Source: Pediococcus claussenii ATCC BAA-344 (lineage in GTDB: Bacteria > Bacillota > Bacilli > Lactobacillales > Lactobacillaceae). From it: a stretch of DNA of 64,000 bases. This document shows positions 28,372-37,329 of the stretch, one piece after another; the first letter of the stretch is position 1, and every line of letters begins with the position of its first letter. The translations under genes and the position numbers were made by a program. The stretch covers positions 620,001-684,000 of the forward strand of contig NC_016605.1 of assembly GCF_000237995.1 (NCBI RefSeq). Direction: 5' to 3'. The notes under the pieces are model-generated. The model was not told the origin of the DNA. It saw only the letters and a program-made list of their open reading frames with translations, and ran no database searches.

Positions 28372-28403
28372 ACCCCAACTATCGTAAGTAGTTGGGGTTT
28401 TTA
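28372..28403 (+). terminator. Terminator after the surface-protein remnant
   Basis: A 10-bp stem ACCCCAACTA/TAGTTGGGGT with a TCGTAAG loop and T run. The following 240 bases up to the next gene hold no other feature I can support; a TTGACA at 28591 lacks a well-placed -10. Confidence 0.85.
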
Positions 28404-28649
28404 TATCTATTAAGATGGCGGGCAAACTCGATGTCGCCTAGTGGTTTTACTACCTATGTTAATTATTCAACCAAGCATTAAGGCCTCAAGATTCTGGTAA
28501 ATACTAAATATTATGTTTTTAAGAAATGATCAAACTTGATAATAGGTGAAAGAATGTGTTTATTTTATTTTTATAACAAAATTATGTACGTTGACAGTAG
28601 TTAATGATGTAAAATTAAAAGGTGATTGAACGTGGGGAGCGTGGTTAAA

Positions 28650-30488
28650 ATGAAAGTACATATTACGAATACATACGCCAGTCCTGTGACGGGAGCAGTT
28701 TTTATAGCACAAAGTCTGATTGTTGATACTGGTAAAGAGATGGGATTTACTGAAATTGGAATTCCAAGGTATACAATCAAAAAAGAAGCCCCTGAGGAGT
28801 TGGATCAATTACTTGATGGTATGTTGGGTGGCTTTAGGGATGGTGATACACTGTTTTTGCAAACACCAACTTGGAATGAGCATGAATTTGAAACAGCATT
28901 ACTTGATAAGGTAGCAAAGTATAAAAATTCTAAGGTAATTATTTTTATTCACGATGTGATTGCTTTGATGTTTAAATCAAACAGGTATATTTTGCCACAA
29001 CTTGTTGAAGAATATAATCGTGCAGACGTTGTAATTGTTCCCTCAGAGAATATGCGTAAATATTTAATTCGTAATGGATTAAAAGTGTCAAAAATTATCG
29101 TGCAAGAAGTTTGGGATCACATTTATAACTACCCAGTGAACGAAAAACCACCGTTTAAAAGACAGGTTAGTTTCATTGGCAATCCAAACAAATTTAAATT
29201 TACGAGTACTTGGCCATACTCTGATGTCCGACTGCGACAATATGCCGGTTCAATGAAGAAACATAATAATAATGTCGATGACATCGGTTTTCTGCCGGAT
29301 CAAGTATTGATACCGAATTTACTAATGAATGGTGGCTTTGGACTAGTTTGGTCTACTGATTCATATTGGTCCGATTATATGCATGTTAACACTTCACACA
29401 AAATTGGTACCTATTTGGTAGCGGGATTGCCAATTATTATTGATGAGAATAATTCCAATGCGGAAATGGTAAGAAAAAATAAATTAGGGTTTGTAGTCGA
29501 ATCGTTGGATGAAGCAATTGATTTAATTAAAAAGACAACAGAGGCCGAATATAGCGAGTTAAGAGAAAATGTAGGAAAGTTTGCATTTCTTTTGCGAAAT
29601 GGTTTTTTTGCGAAAAAACTGGTGACAAATGCGGTATTTGAACTACTTCAAAATAACATTAGTGGTGAAACAGATGATAATGTTTCGATTAATGTTTTGA
29701 AAAGGGAACAAACAATCGAATATTTGATTAAAAATAAGGCCTCAATTGCTCGATTTGGTTCTGGAGAATTCAATTTAATTAACGGAGCTGGTATTTCGTT
29801 CCAAGAGTATTCTGAGGAACTAGCTGTGAGATTAAGGAATATTTTAGCGGTACAGTCGAATTCTAATTTTGTACTTGGAGTTCCTGATATTTTTGATGGG
29901 TTAGATAATTTGAACGAAGCTGCACAAAAATTCTGGGCTGGGAACTTAAACAAATGGGAAGATTTTTATAATCAGATGTTAACTGCTGATTGGTATGGAA
30001 ATTCCTTTATGACACGACCATACATTGATTTAAAGGATAAATCTCAGGCGTCAGCACATTTTAAAAATCTTAAGAGACTCTGGGATAGCCAAAATATACT
30101 GATTGTTGAAGGCAAAAATTCACGTTCGGGAGTTGGTAATGATTTATTTGATAATGCTAAATCAATTGAGAGAATTATAGTACCTTCCAAAAACGCTTTT
30201 GCGAAATTAAGTGAAATCGAACAATCTATCCAGAGTCATGGATCAGATAAGTTGGTATTGTTGATGATAGGGCCAACTGCAAAAGTTGTTGCTCATGATT
30301 TATCCAAACAAGGATTTTGGCTGATTGATATGGGACATATAGATTCAGAGTATGAGTGGTTTAAAATGGGGGCCGAGAAAAAGGTTCAAATTAGCGGTAA
30401 ACACACTGCGGAATTTAATAACGATACCGATATTCACTTGGAACCAAATAGTAAGTACGATCAGCAAGTGATTGTTGACTTGTCATGA
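28650..30488 (+). CDS. Gtf3-DUF1792 fusion glycosyltransferase
   Basis: About 612 aa with two domains. Residues 1 to about 335 match Gtf3-type transferases (MKVHITNTY start, FIHDVIALMF, VSFIGNP, GGFGLVWST, HKIGTYLVAGLPII), which in streptococci add glucose to the GlcNAc placed by GtfA/GtfB. Residues about 350-600 match DUF1792 (GT-D fold): IARFGSGEFNLI, FMTRPY, VEGKNSRSGVGNDLF, GPTAKVVAHDL, IDMGHIDSEYEW. The usual G-D-G-E motif reads G-S-G-E (Ser371), so metal binding may be altered. I start at the ATG at 28650 after GGGGAG; a GTG at 28632 is also possible. It stands alone, 18 kb from gtfB, next to gene remnants. Likely second and third sugar addition on serine-rich proteins. Confidence 0.85.
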   Translation: MKVHITNTYASPVTGAVFIAQSLIVDTGKEMGFTEIGIPRYTIKKEAPEELDQLLDGMLGGFRDGDTLFLQTPTWNEHEFETALLDKVAKYKNSKVIIFIHDVIALMFKSNRYILPQLVEEYNRADVVIVPSENMRKYLIRNGLKVSKIIVQEVWDHIYNYPVNEKPPFKRQVSFIGNPNKFKFTSTWPYSDVRLRQYAGSMKKHNNNVDDIGFLPDQVLIPNLLMNGGFGLVWSTDSYWSDYMHVNTSHKIGTYLVAGLPIIIDENNSNAEMVRKNKLGFVVESLDEAIDLIKKTTEAEYSELRENVGKFAFLLRNGFFAKKLVTNAVFELLQNNISGETDDNVSINVLKREQTIEYLIKNKASIARFGSGEFNLINGAGISFQEYSEELAVRLRNILAVQSNSNFVLGVPDIFDGLDNLNEAAQKFWAGNLNKWEDFYNQMLTADWYGNSFMTRPYIDLKDKSQASAHFKNLKRLWDSQNILIVEGKNSRSGVGNDLFDNAKSIERIIVPSKNAFAKLSEIEQSIQSHGSDKLVLLMIGPTAKVVAHDLSKQGFWLIDMGHIDSEYEWFKMGAEKKVQISGKHTAEFNNDTDIHLEPNSKYDQQVIVDLS

Positions 30489-30641
30489 TTATGAAAGAAA
30501 CCAGTTGTTAGATTATTTTTAATATGGTTACAGATTGAGAGTTGGGGTAAAACCGGATTCTCTTTCTTTTTGCCAAATATTTAGATTTAAGTAGAAATAT
30601 AAACATATGACGTGACTTAATGTGTGATTGAAACAAAACGA

Positions 30642-30663
30642 AGCTAACATTTAAGCGTTAGCT
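30642..30663 (-). terminator. Terminator-like hairpin after the OppA remnant
   Basis: AGCTAAC/GTTAGCT 7-bp stem; on the minus strand it is followed by a T-rich tract. Confidence 0.5.
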
Positions 30664-30684
30664 CCGCATGTGTACTATATAAAA

Positions 30685-31003
30685 TTATTTCGTCAATCGA
30701 GCATGAATGAAATCATACGAACCGCTCACTTGAGCATAAACTACACCTTTCAAGTTAGGGTTAACTAATGACTTACTACTATCCTGATAAAGAGGGGTAA
30801 CAGCTTGTTCTTCCATTGCTATCTTATTGGTTATGCCTAAATCTTGATAGCGTTTATTCTGATTCAAAGCATCACGATTTTCTGCATTTTTAATTGTAGT
30901 ATCAAACTCTGCATTATTTAAATAATAATTGTCAAATTTATCAAGAGTTATTCAATTACGGGTTTCTGGTATTTTTAAATCGTTTGGAAACTTAGTTCGA
31001 AAA
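30685..31003 (-). pseudogene. C-terminal remnant of an oligopeptide-binding protein (OppA-like)
   Basis: Translation of the minus strand gives a typical OppA C-terminus: LDKFDNYYLNNAEFD, EQAVTPLYQ, NPNLKGVVYAQVSGSYDF. An in-frame TGA interrupts it near 30952, and the preceding codons (about 30955-31003) still read plausibly before the similarity ends at the aldehyde dehydrogenase gene. About 100 of the family's usual 540 or more residues remain, with no start or signal peptide. Non-functional remnant. Confidence 0.75.
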
Positions 31004-31009
31004 GCGAGC

Positions 31010-32380
31010 CTAGCTACCAATAATAGTTTTAGCATTAATAAATTCTCGAATACCTAAGTCACTTAACTCTCTTCCGTAACCAGAGTTTTTAACGCCGCCG
31101 AATGGTAGATTAGCATAAGAAGTTAACGCCTGATTAATTGCTACTTGACCAGTTTCAATTTTTGAAGCGATTTCCACAGCATGTTTTGTATCTTTACCAA
31201 ATACTGCACCACCAAGTCCATGATTAGAATTATTGGCAAGTTGCAGAATGGCATCATCTCCGTTTACTTTGTATACTTGTGCGACCGGACCAAACATTTC
31301 TTCATCAAACATTGGGTTATCTTCCGATAGACCACTTATTATTAAAGGATTAAAACATGCGCCCGGACCATCAATTGGGGTATTATCGCCCCAAAGTAAT
31401 TTAGCACCGTGATCTAAAGCAGTGTCGACCTGTTCCTGTAATTTTTTCTGAGCACTTTTAGAGGAGAGAGGTGCAAGGGTTGTTTCTGGGTTTAAAGGAT
31501 CGCCAATTTTTCTTTTTGCAAATTCTTTTTTGAATTTTTCCAAAAATTCATCGTATACATCTTCATGGACTATAAAGCGTTTTGCTGCCGTGCAGACTTG
31601 ACCAGCATTATTTAGCCGTGCAGCAGCCCCATCAGTTGCGGCCTGATCAATGTCGGCATCTTTTAGCACGATAAAGGCATCTGTGCCGCCTAGCTCCATT
31701 GTAGATTTTTTTAAATACGCCCCCGCTTTAGCTGCAATTATTTTTCCTGCTTTTTCTGATCCAGTTAAAGCGACTCCTTGAACACGTGGATCTTCAATTA
31801 TATGGTCTACTTGGTCATAGTTAATAAATAAATTTTTGAAAGCTCCAGTTGGTATTCCCACTTTAATGGTTGCATCTTCAAAGGCCTGCGCACATTCAGG
31901 AATAATACTAGGATCCTTGAGTAATACTGGGTTTCCGGTAATAAAGTTTGGAGCGAAGACACGCATGATTTGAGTGTATGGAAAATTCCAAGGCTCAATC
32001 ATTAGCACAGTTCCGATTGATTGATATTTCACATGTGCCTTTACTCCGGGAACATCATTGTAAGGAACATCTTCAAGCAGTTTTTCACCATTTTTTACGT
32101 AATATTCAGCAAATTCGACATTTTTTTTAACTTCATCTTGGGACTCTTTAAAAAGTTTTCCCATGTTTGTTGTCATGAATTTTGCATAATGGTCTGTATT
32201 ATTCCGAAATTCGTCCGCAAGTTCCTGTAACTTTTTGGTACGTTTTTCAATTTCCTGAGTTTTTGCAAGGTGATAAAATTCGTCCGCATTTTTAAGAGCA
32301 ATTTCAATCTCTGGGTCGGTTGTTGACTTAAATGTTTGTATTAATTTTCCTGTAAATGGATTTATCGCTTCGTAGGCCAT
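31010..32380 (-). CDS. NAD(P)-dependent aldehyde dehydrogenase, succinate-semialdehyde type
   Basis: 456-aa cytosolic aldehyde dehydrogenase, full length for the short GabD-like group (AYEAINPFTGK start). Catalytic Cys lies in NAGQVCTAAKR, catalytic Glu in MELGGTDAF; the cofactor region includes EPWNFPYTQ and TGSEKAG. The SSADH assignment is by overall similarity; other small aldehydes are possible. The ATG follows AAAGGAGG. A perfect cre-like site lies 42-55 bases upstream, implying carbon catabolite control. Single gene. Confidence 0.9.
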   Translation of the reverse strand: MAYEAINPFTGKLIQTFKSTTDPEIEIALKNADEFYHLAKTQEIEKRTKKLQELADEFRNNTDHYAKFMTTNMGKLFKESQDEVKKNVEFAEYYVKNGEKLLEDVPYNDVPGVKAHVKYQSIGTVLMIEPWNFPYTQIMRVFAPNFITGNPVLLKDPSIIPECAQAFEDATIKVGIPTGAFKNLFINYDQVDHIIEDPRVQGVALTGSEKAGKIIAAKAGAYLKKSTMELGGTDAFIVLKDADIDQAATDGAAARLNNAGQVCTAAKRFIVHEDVYDEFLEKFKKEFAKRKIGDPLNPETTLAPLSSKSAQKKLQEQVDTALDHGAKLLWGDNTPIDGPGACFNPLIISGLSEDNPMFDEEMFGPVAQVYKVNGDDAILQLANNSNHGLGGAVFGKDTKHAVEIASKIETGQVAINQALTSYANLPFGGVKNSGYGRELSDLGIREFINAKTIIGS

Positions 32381-32421
32381 TGGGTGAATCCTCCTTTATT
32401 TTGGTATTTATATTCTGCTTT

Positions 32422-32435
32422 AGAAAACGTTTACA
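32422..32435 (-). promoter_or_regulatory. cre site upstream of the aldehyde dehydrogenase gene
   Basis: Minus-strand TGTAAACGTTTTCT matches TGWAARCGYTWNCW at all 14 positions. A possible -10 (TATAAA, minus strand 32407-32412) would put the -35 region inside this site, so CcpA binding should block transcription. Confidence 0.65.
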
Positions 32436-32547
32436 AGCAACTGATATGCCTTCTAAGTAATTTTTCTAGAGAATATATAATGATTTCCCAGTTGCAAAAT
32501 GCTTGAAAGGTTATTCAAAAAAATTAATTTTATTTTCTTTTGGAATA

Positions 32548-32564
32548 TTTTGGTTAACCTAAAA
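32548..32564 (+). promoter_or_regulatory. Putative MntR operator upstream of mntH
   Basis: TTTTGGTTAACCTAAAA, a near-perfect palindrome around GGTTAACC, lies 28 bases before the TATAAT (32593-32598) of mntH. It resembles the TTTAGG-TTAA-CCTAAA type of operator I recall for DtxR/MntR regulators in lactobacilli. Inference from motif and position. Confidence 0.5.
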
Positions 32565-32630
32565 AAATACTTTAAATCCTTAAATACAGGTGTATAATAA
32601 ATCATGGTCAAAAGAAAAGGAGGTTTTTTT

Positions 32631-34231
32631 ATGGAGAGACAGGGAAAAACCAAAAGCATAAGTTAATCACATATGCTAATGGTCGCTCTCTTGAAGAGAT
32701 TAACGGAACAGTAAAAGTTCCAAAAAATATTAGCTTTGGGAAAGCACTATTTATGTATTCTGGTCCAGGAGCGTTAGTAGCGGTGGGGTATATGGATCCT
32801 GGTAATTGGTCAACTTCAATTACAGGTGGTCAAAACTTCCAATACATGCTTATGTCAATTATCTTAATTTCGAGTTTAATTGCGATGTTGCTTCAATATA
32901 TGGCGGCTAAACTGGGAATTGTGAGTCAAATGGACTTAGCACAGGCTATTCGAGCTAGAACGAGTAAATCACTCGGAATTGTATTATGGATTTTAACGGA
33001 ACTAGCTATTATGGCAACTGATATTGCTGAAGTTATTGGTGCTGCGATTGCATTGTATCTTTTATTTCATATTCCATTGGTAGTATCTGTCTTTATTACC
33101 GTATTTGATGTTTTGCTATTATTGTTACTTACCAAGATAGGTTTTAGAAAAATCGAAGCAATTGTTGTCTGCTTGATTATGGTTATTTTGGTGGTGTTTG
33201 TGTATCAAGTTGCTCTATCAAATCCAGATTGGGGTGGCATCTTGACCGGCCTAATCCCATCGGCTAAGACAGTATCGAGTGCGCCTCAAATTAACGGTAT
33301 GACACCAATTCAGGGTTCACTTGGTATTATTGGTGCCACTGTTATGCCACATAATTTATACTTACATTCTGCCGTATCACAAACTCGGGAGATTGATCAT
33401 AATGATGAAGAAGATGTGGCACGTACAGTACGTTTTTCAACTTGGGATTCCAATATTCAGTTGTCATTTGCTTTCGTTGTAAACTCATTACTGTTAATTA
33501 TGGGTGTTGCAGTATTTAAGTCAGGAGCCGTGAAGGATCCATCTTTCTTTGGACTCTTCCAAGCTTTGAATGATACATCGACACTTAGTAACGGAGTTTT
33601 AATTGGTGTTGCAAAAACTGGTATTCTTTCCACATTGTTTGCGGTTGCACTGCTTGCCTCAGGTCAAAACTCCACAATTACTGGTACATTAACTGGACAA
33701 GTTATTATGGAAGGTTTTGTTCACATGAAGATGCCGTTGTGGGCACGGCGCTTAATTACTCGTTTGATTTCAGTGGTTCCAGTTTTGATTTGTGTTTTGA
33801 TGACGAGTGGTAAGAGCGCAATTGCTGAGCATGAGGCCTTGAATACATTAATGAATAATTCACAAGTCTTTTTGGCCTTTGCTCTGCCGTTTTCAATGTT
33901 GCCTTTGCTTCTGATGACAGATAGTGCGGTTGAAATGGGGGACAGATTTAAGAATGGCTTGGTAGTTAAAATTCTTGGTTGGATTTCAGTGTTAGCACTT
34001 ACTTTTCTAAATCTAAAAGGTCTTCCAGATGCAATTGCAGGATTCTTTGGCGATAATCCATCTAATAGTCAGATAAATACTGCTAATATTATTGCTTATA
34101 TTCTTATTGTTGCTGTTCTAGCACTACTTGCTTGGACAATTTATGATTTGCAGCGCGGTAATAAACGCTTCGCTCTTCAACAACAAGCAGCTAAAGAGAA
34201 GGAGGCAGCATCAAATGACGAAAGAAATTAA
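32631..34231 (+). CDS. mntH: Nramp-family Mn2+/H+ symporter MntH (frameshift near start)
   Basis: Proton-coupled manganese importer, important in lactobacilli for oxidative stress defence. Eleven or so hydrophobic segments; DPGNWSTS in TM1 and MPHNLYLHS in TM6 are the metal-binding motifs. The ATG at 32631 has an ideal AAAGGAGG site, but its frame stops after 11 codons; the conserved N-terminus (KLITYANGRSLEEI) is in another frame that has no start codon before 32753. One more A in the run at 32645-32649 (GGGAAAAACC) restores about 533 aa. The Met at 32753 would cut into TM1. The end overlaps usp by 17 bases. Operator and TATAAT lie upstream. Confidence 0.88.
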
Positions 34232-34646
34232 GCGAATTTTAGTTGGAGTTGATGACTCTAAAGATGCTTTGATGGCATTCGACTATGCAATTAACCTTGC
34301 AAAAAAAGATCAGTTAGAATTAGTAATTGTTTCAATTCTTGAAAGTGACGATATGAATGTGTTTCAAGCTTTGAGTAAAGACTATGTTCATGGTGAGCGA
34401 CAGGAATTGGAGAAGCATATTTTAGAATTTCAAAAGCAAGCGCAAGATGCTGGTGTAAAACAGGTTCGAGCTGTTGTTGCAGAAGGCGATCCGGGGGAGA
34501 CAATTGTTGGAGAAGTTATTCCAGCGATTAAACCAGACCTCTTAATTGTTGGTGCTAAGTCAGAAAAAGGTGTTTCACTTAAATTTGGTAGTCAGGCTGC
34601 CTACATGGCAAAATATGCGCCAATCTCTGTCACGGTTATCCGTTAA
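34215..34646 (+). CDS. Universal stress protein (UspA family)
   Basis: 143-aa cytosolic UspA-fold protein: ILVGVDDSKDALMAFDYA at the start, VVAEGDPGETIV in the middle, and the nucleotide-binding G-type motif near LIVGAKSEKGVSLKFGSQAAY. I choose the ATG at 34215 because AAGGAGG (34198-34204) precedes it. It overlaps mntH by 17 bases, so the two are co-translated; mntH-usp pairs are common in lactobacilli. Confidence 0.93.
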   Translation: MTKEIKRILVGVDDSKDALMAFDYAINLAKKDQLELVIVSILESDDMNVFQALSKDYVHGERQELEKHILEFQKQAQDAGVKQVRAVVAEGDPGETIVGEVIPAIKPDLLIVGAKSEKGVSLKFGSQAAYMAKYAPISVTVIR

Positions 34647-34664
34647 AGATGGTTAAAAATAAGA

Positions 34665-34705
34665 CGTAGTTTTAAAGTGATAATTATTATCAGTTTAAAA
34701 CTATG
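34665..34705 (+). terminator. Terminator of mntH-usp
   Basis: A 17-base stem (34665-34681 with 34689-34705, one mismatch and one G-U) followed by eight T residues. Confidence 0.85.
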
Positions 34706-34797
34706 TTTTTTTTCTATATAAAAATGAAAATGGCGGGTTGCTCCATCTTCTTAAAATGAATAAATATGCTTCAATATGTACATATTTTTTTTAATCA

Positions 34798-35869
34798 CCC
34801 GGTTTGTAAAATTAAGTTAGAAATTTAAAAAGCCATTTGTGATAGACTTTTGAGTGTCAAAATCAAAAGAAAGGCTGATCACAAATGACCTATACTCATC
34901 TTACTATAGACGAACTTGCCACAATTTATTCTTTTTGGAAACTCGGTAAAAAGGCTTATCTAGTGGCCCCAGCGCTCCATCGGAGTGCTGAAACTGTGTA
35001 TCGTATTTATCGGTTTCTTGACGCTGGCAGTACGATTATTGATTACCAATGCCACTATCGAAAGCATAAACAACATTGTGGGCGTAAACCAATTCAACTA
35101 CGCCCTGATGAACTGGCCTATATTCAAGCCAAAACTCAAGCTGGTTGGCAACCAGATACCATTATTAATCGCCAAGAACGGGCTTTCAGCTGTGGGGTTC
35201 GAACCCTTTACCGCCTTTTCAAACGCGGTGTTTTGGGGTTGTCGACCAAAGATTTACCGATGCACGGCAAACGGCACCCTAATGGTTACATTGAACGCCG
35301 TGGGAAAGCGGGTCAATTGGGCAGGGATTTAAAGAATCGTTATCAGGACTATCCTAATTTTAATCAAGAATTCGGCCATTTAGAAGGTGACACGGTTCAA
35401 GGTAAAAACCATCAGGGTGCGGTAACCACGCTGGTTGAACGACAAACTAAGGTCGCAATTGTGCTGAATTCGCATACCAAGTCGGCACACAATGTCAATC
35501 GTAGTTTAGCAGGATGGCTTTCGAAGCTGCCACGACACCTATTTAAGTCAATTACGTTTGACAATGGTAAGGAGTTCGCCGGTTGGCGAACCATTGCTAA
35601 CCAATTTGATTTAAATATTTACTTTGCCGCTGTCGGAGCACCCAATCAACGTGGTTTAAATGAGAACACCAATGGTCTGCTGCGTAAAGATGGTTTACGT
35701 CACAATCTTATTATGGACCAGCTATCAGATAGATTTGTTCAAGCAGTTGCCAGTCGACGAAACCACATCCCACGAAAAAGTTTGGGTTACCAGACACCTC
35801 TGGAAGCATTCATCAGTCAGATTACAGATGAACAGTTAAAAAATTTCTAACTTAATTTGACAATTCGGG
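34798..35869 (+). mobile_element. IS30-family insertion sequence, complete
   Basis: 1072 bp with 29-bp terminal inverted repeats, 34798-34826 and 35841-35869, matching at 26 of 29 positions and beginning CCCG. The element is flanked by a 3-bp direct repeat TCA (34795-34797 and 35870-35872), so both ends and the target duplication are intact. One transposase gene fills it. Size and organisation resemble ISLpl1-type elements of lactobacilli. Confidence 0.92.
34885..35850 (+). CDS. IS30-family transposase
   Basis: 321 aa: N-terminal helix-turn-helix region (LTIDELATIYSFWKLGKKAYLVA), then a DDE integrase core with Asp in GHLEGDTVQG, Asp in TFDNGKEF and Glu in NENTNGLLR. AAAGAAAGG precedes the ATG. 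No internal stop, so the element may be active. Confidence 0.96.
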   Translation: MTYTHLTIDELATIYSFWKLGKKAYLVAPALHRSAETVYRIYRFLDAGSTIIDYQCHYRKHKQHCGRKPIQLRPDELAYIQAKTQAGWQPDTIINRQERAFSCGVRTLYRLFKRGVLGLSTKDLPMHGKRHPNGYIERRGKAGQLGRDLKNRYQDYPNFNQEFGHLEGDTVQGKNHQGAVTTLVERQTKVAIVLNSHTKSAHNVNRSLAGWLSKLPRHLFKSITFDNGKEFAGWRTIANQFDLNIYFAAVGAPNQRGLNENTNGLLRKDGLRHNLIMDQLSDRFVQAVASRRNHIPRKSLGYQTPLEAFISQITDEQLKNF

Positions 35870-35906
35870 TCATTTATAATAGAAAAAGATTAACGTAGAG
35901 GTATGT

Positions 35907-36938
35907 ATGATGTTAGAATTGTTCGTTGTTTTTGGAATTATCCCAATTATTTTGGCATTACTCCAATTAAGACATGACCGCCGAAGCTTTTTTGGTGGAA
36001 TTACTTTAATGTTTGGGATTGGTGTATTGCTATTCTTGGTAATTCTTGGAATTTTGAATCAAATTGCAGGTATAAGTGAAATTGCAGTACAAACCACTTT
36101 GATATTTACTTTAGGTGGGGTTATTGGTCTTCCAATCGTTATCGGAGTTGCCCTGATATTGAATAGTCAGGTTATGAAACAGAAAGAAGGGCGTAGTTTG
36201 ACTGCCCAACTTTCACTCCTATTTGGTTTTAATTTTATAATTATTGCTGGTTTGTCGTTAGCTGTGTTGTTTAGAGGTGCGGTATGGAACCAATGGTTAG
36301 TTGGTACAATGTTTTTATTTTTGATGGTTGACGTTACTCTAACTGGCGTTTTTATTGGATATTTATTTTATTCCTTACTTTATCAGCTTATACCTATTAA
36401 GCAACATGTGGATTATATAATCACGCTTGGGGCCGGAGTTAGGTCGGATAAGTTGACGCCCCTGCTGAAAAGTCGAGTTGATAAAGGGCTTGAGTATTAT
36501 CGCAAGCAGGGCGACTCTGGAATGATGGTTCCGAGTGGGGGACAAGGACCAGATGAACCTGTCTCAGAAGCATATGCAATGGGCAAGTATTTAACTGAAA
36601 GTCAGCATGTTGATCCTAAACATATTATCTTAGAAGATGAATCTACTAATACTATGCAAAACATGCTGTTTTCTAAGAAAAAAATTGAGCAGGACTGGCA
36701 CGGTGATAGGGCCCCAAAAGTTATTTTTTCAACAAATAACTATCATGTTTTACGTAGTGCGATTTATGCTAAGCGTGCTGGCCTGCAAGCTGATGGGGTT
36801 GGAGCTCCAACGTCTTTTTACTTTTTACCTAGTGCGTTATTGCGAGAATTCATTGCACTGATGATGATGTACAAGTGGTTTTTGATTACTGTAGTGGGTT
36901 TTTGGATAGTGATCACAGGATTAATGTTTTTAGTTTAA
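35907..36938 (+). CDS. YdcF-family (DUF218) membrane protein
   Basis: 343 aa: about five N-terminal hydrophobic segments (residues 1-165), a DUF218 domain (about 168-300; YIITLGAGVRSDKLTPLLKSR, VPSGGQGPDE, EDESTNTMQN, STNNYHVLRS) and one C-terminal hydrophobic segment. DUF218 proteins are linked to cell-envelope processes, but the reaction is unknown. AGAGG precedes the start. TATAAT (35875-35880) lies just right of the IS30 element, so the insertion probably removed the natural -35. Followed after 13 bases by the YxeA-like gene. Confidence 0.85.
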   Translation: MMLELFVVFGIIPIILALLQLRHDRRSFFGGITLMFGIGVLLFLVILGILNQIAGISEIAVQTTLIFTLGGVIGLPIVIGVALILNSQVMKQKEGRSLTAQLSLLFGFNFIIIAGLSLAVLFRGAVWNQWLVGTMFLFLMVDVTLTGVFIGYLFYSLLYQLIPIKQHVDYIITLGAGVRSDKLTPLLKSRVDKGLEYYRKQGDSGMMVPSGGQGPDEPVSEAYAMGKYLTESQHVDPKHIILEDESTNTMQNMLFSKKKIEQDWHGDRAPKVIFSTNNYHVLRSAIYAKRAGLQADGVGAPTSFYFLPSALLREFIALMMMYKWFLITVVGFWIVITGLMFLV

Positions 36939-36951
36939 AGGAGATGTGATA

Positions 36952-37320
36952 ATGAAAAGATCAGCGGCATTAATTGTTGTATTAGTGGTAGTGTTCTTTG
37001 GGATTTTTGGTGGAGCCTATTATTGGTATCAGTCGAACTACGGTGGAACTGATTATTATACTAAGATTGTCAATGATGGTAAAAAGGTTGTTGAAAAAGA
37101 TGACAATGGGAATCAGACTGTTTTCTACAAATATGAGCAAAATGGTTATTCCCAAGATGGTACAGCAAAGAAGCTTACTTTTACTGAATCGTTAGGTAGA
37201 CCATTTAAACGTAATGCATATTTAAAAGTTGTTTATAATGTTAAACGCAATCAAGTCATTTCATATGAAAAGGTAAACGCGGGTGATGTTCCCGATAAAG
37301 CCACCGAAAAATTAAAATAA
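36952..37320 (+). CDS. YxeA-family (DUF1093) exported or membrane-anchored small protein
   Basis: 122 aa: an N-terminal hydrophobic segment (residues about 4-23) acting as signal or anchor, then a small beta-rich domain (YYTKIVNDGKKV, FYKYEQNGY, FTESLGRPFKRNAYLKVVYN) matching the YxeA/DUF1093 family of unknown function. The ATG at 36952 is 7 bases from AAAGGAGA; the GTG at 36946 is too close. Probably co-transcribed with the YdcF-type gene. Confidence 0.82.
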   Translation: MKRSAALIVVLVVVFFGIFGGAYYWYQSNYGGTDYYTKIVNDGKKVVEKDDNGNQTVFYKYEQNGYSQDGTAKKLTFTESLGRPFKRNAYLKVVYNVKRNQVISYEKVNAGDVPDKATEKLK

Positions 37321-37329
37321 TTAAATAAC

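Noticed and set aside
28591-28615. TTGACA with TAAAAT upstream of the fusion glycosyltransferase
   Set aside because: The spacing is 13 bases; at 17 bases the hexamer is ATTAAA and the start would fall in the ribosome site.
35857-35880. Hybrid promoter from TTGACA in the IS30 right end plus TATAAT outside
   Set aside because: The spacer is only 12 bases, too short for a normal sigma-70 type promoter.
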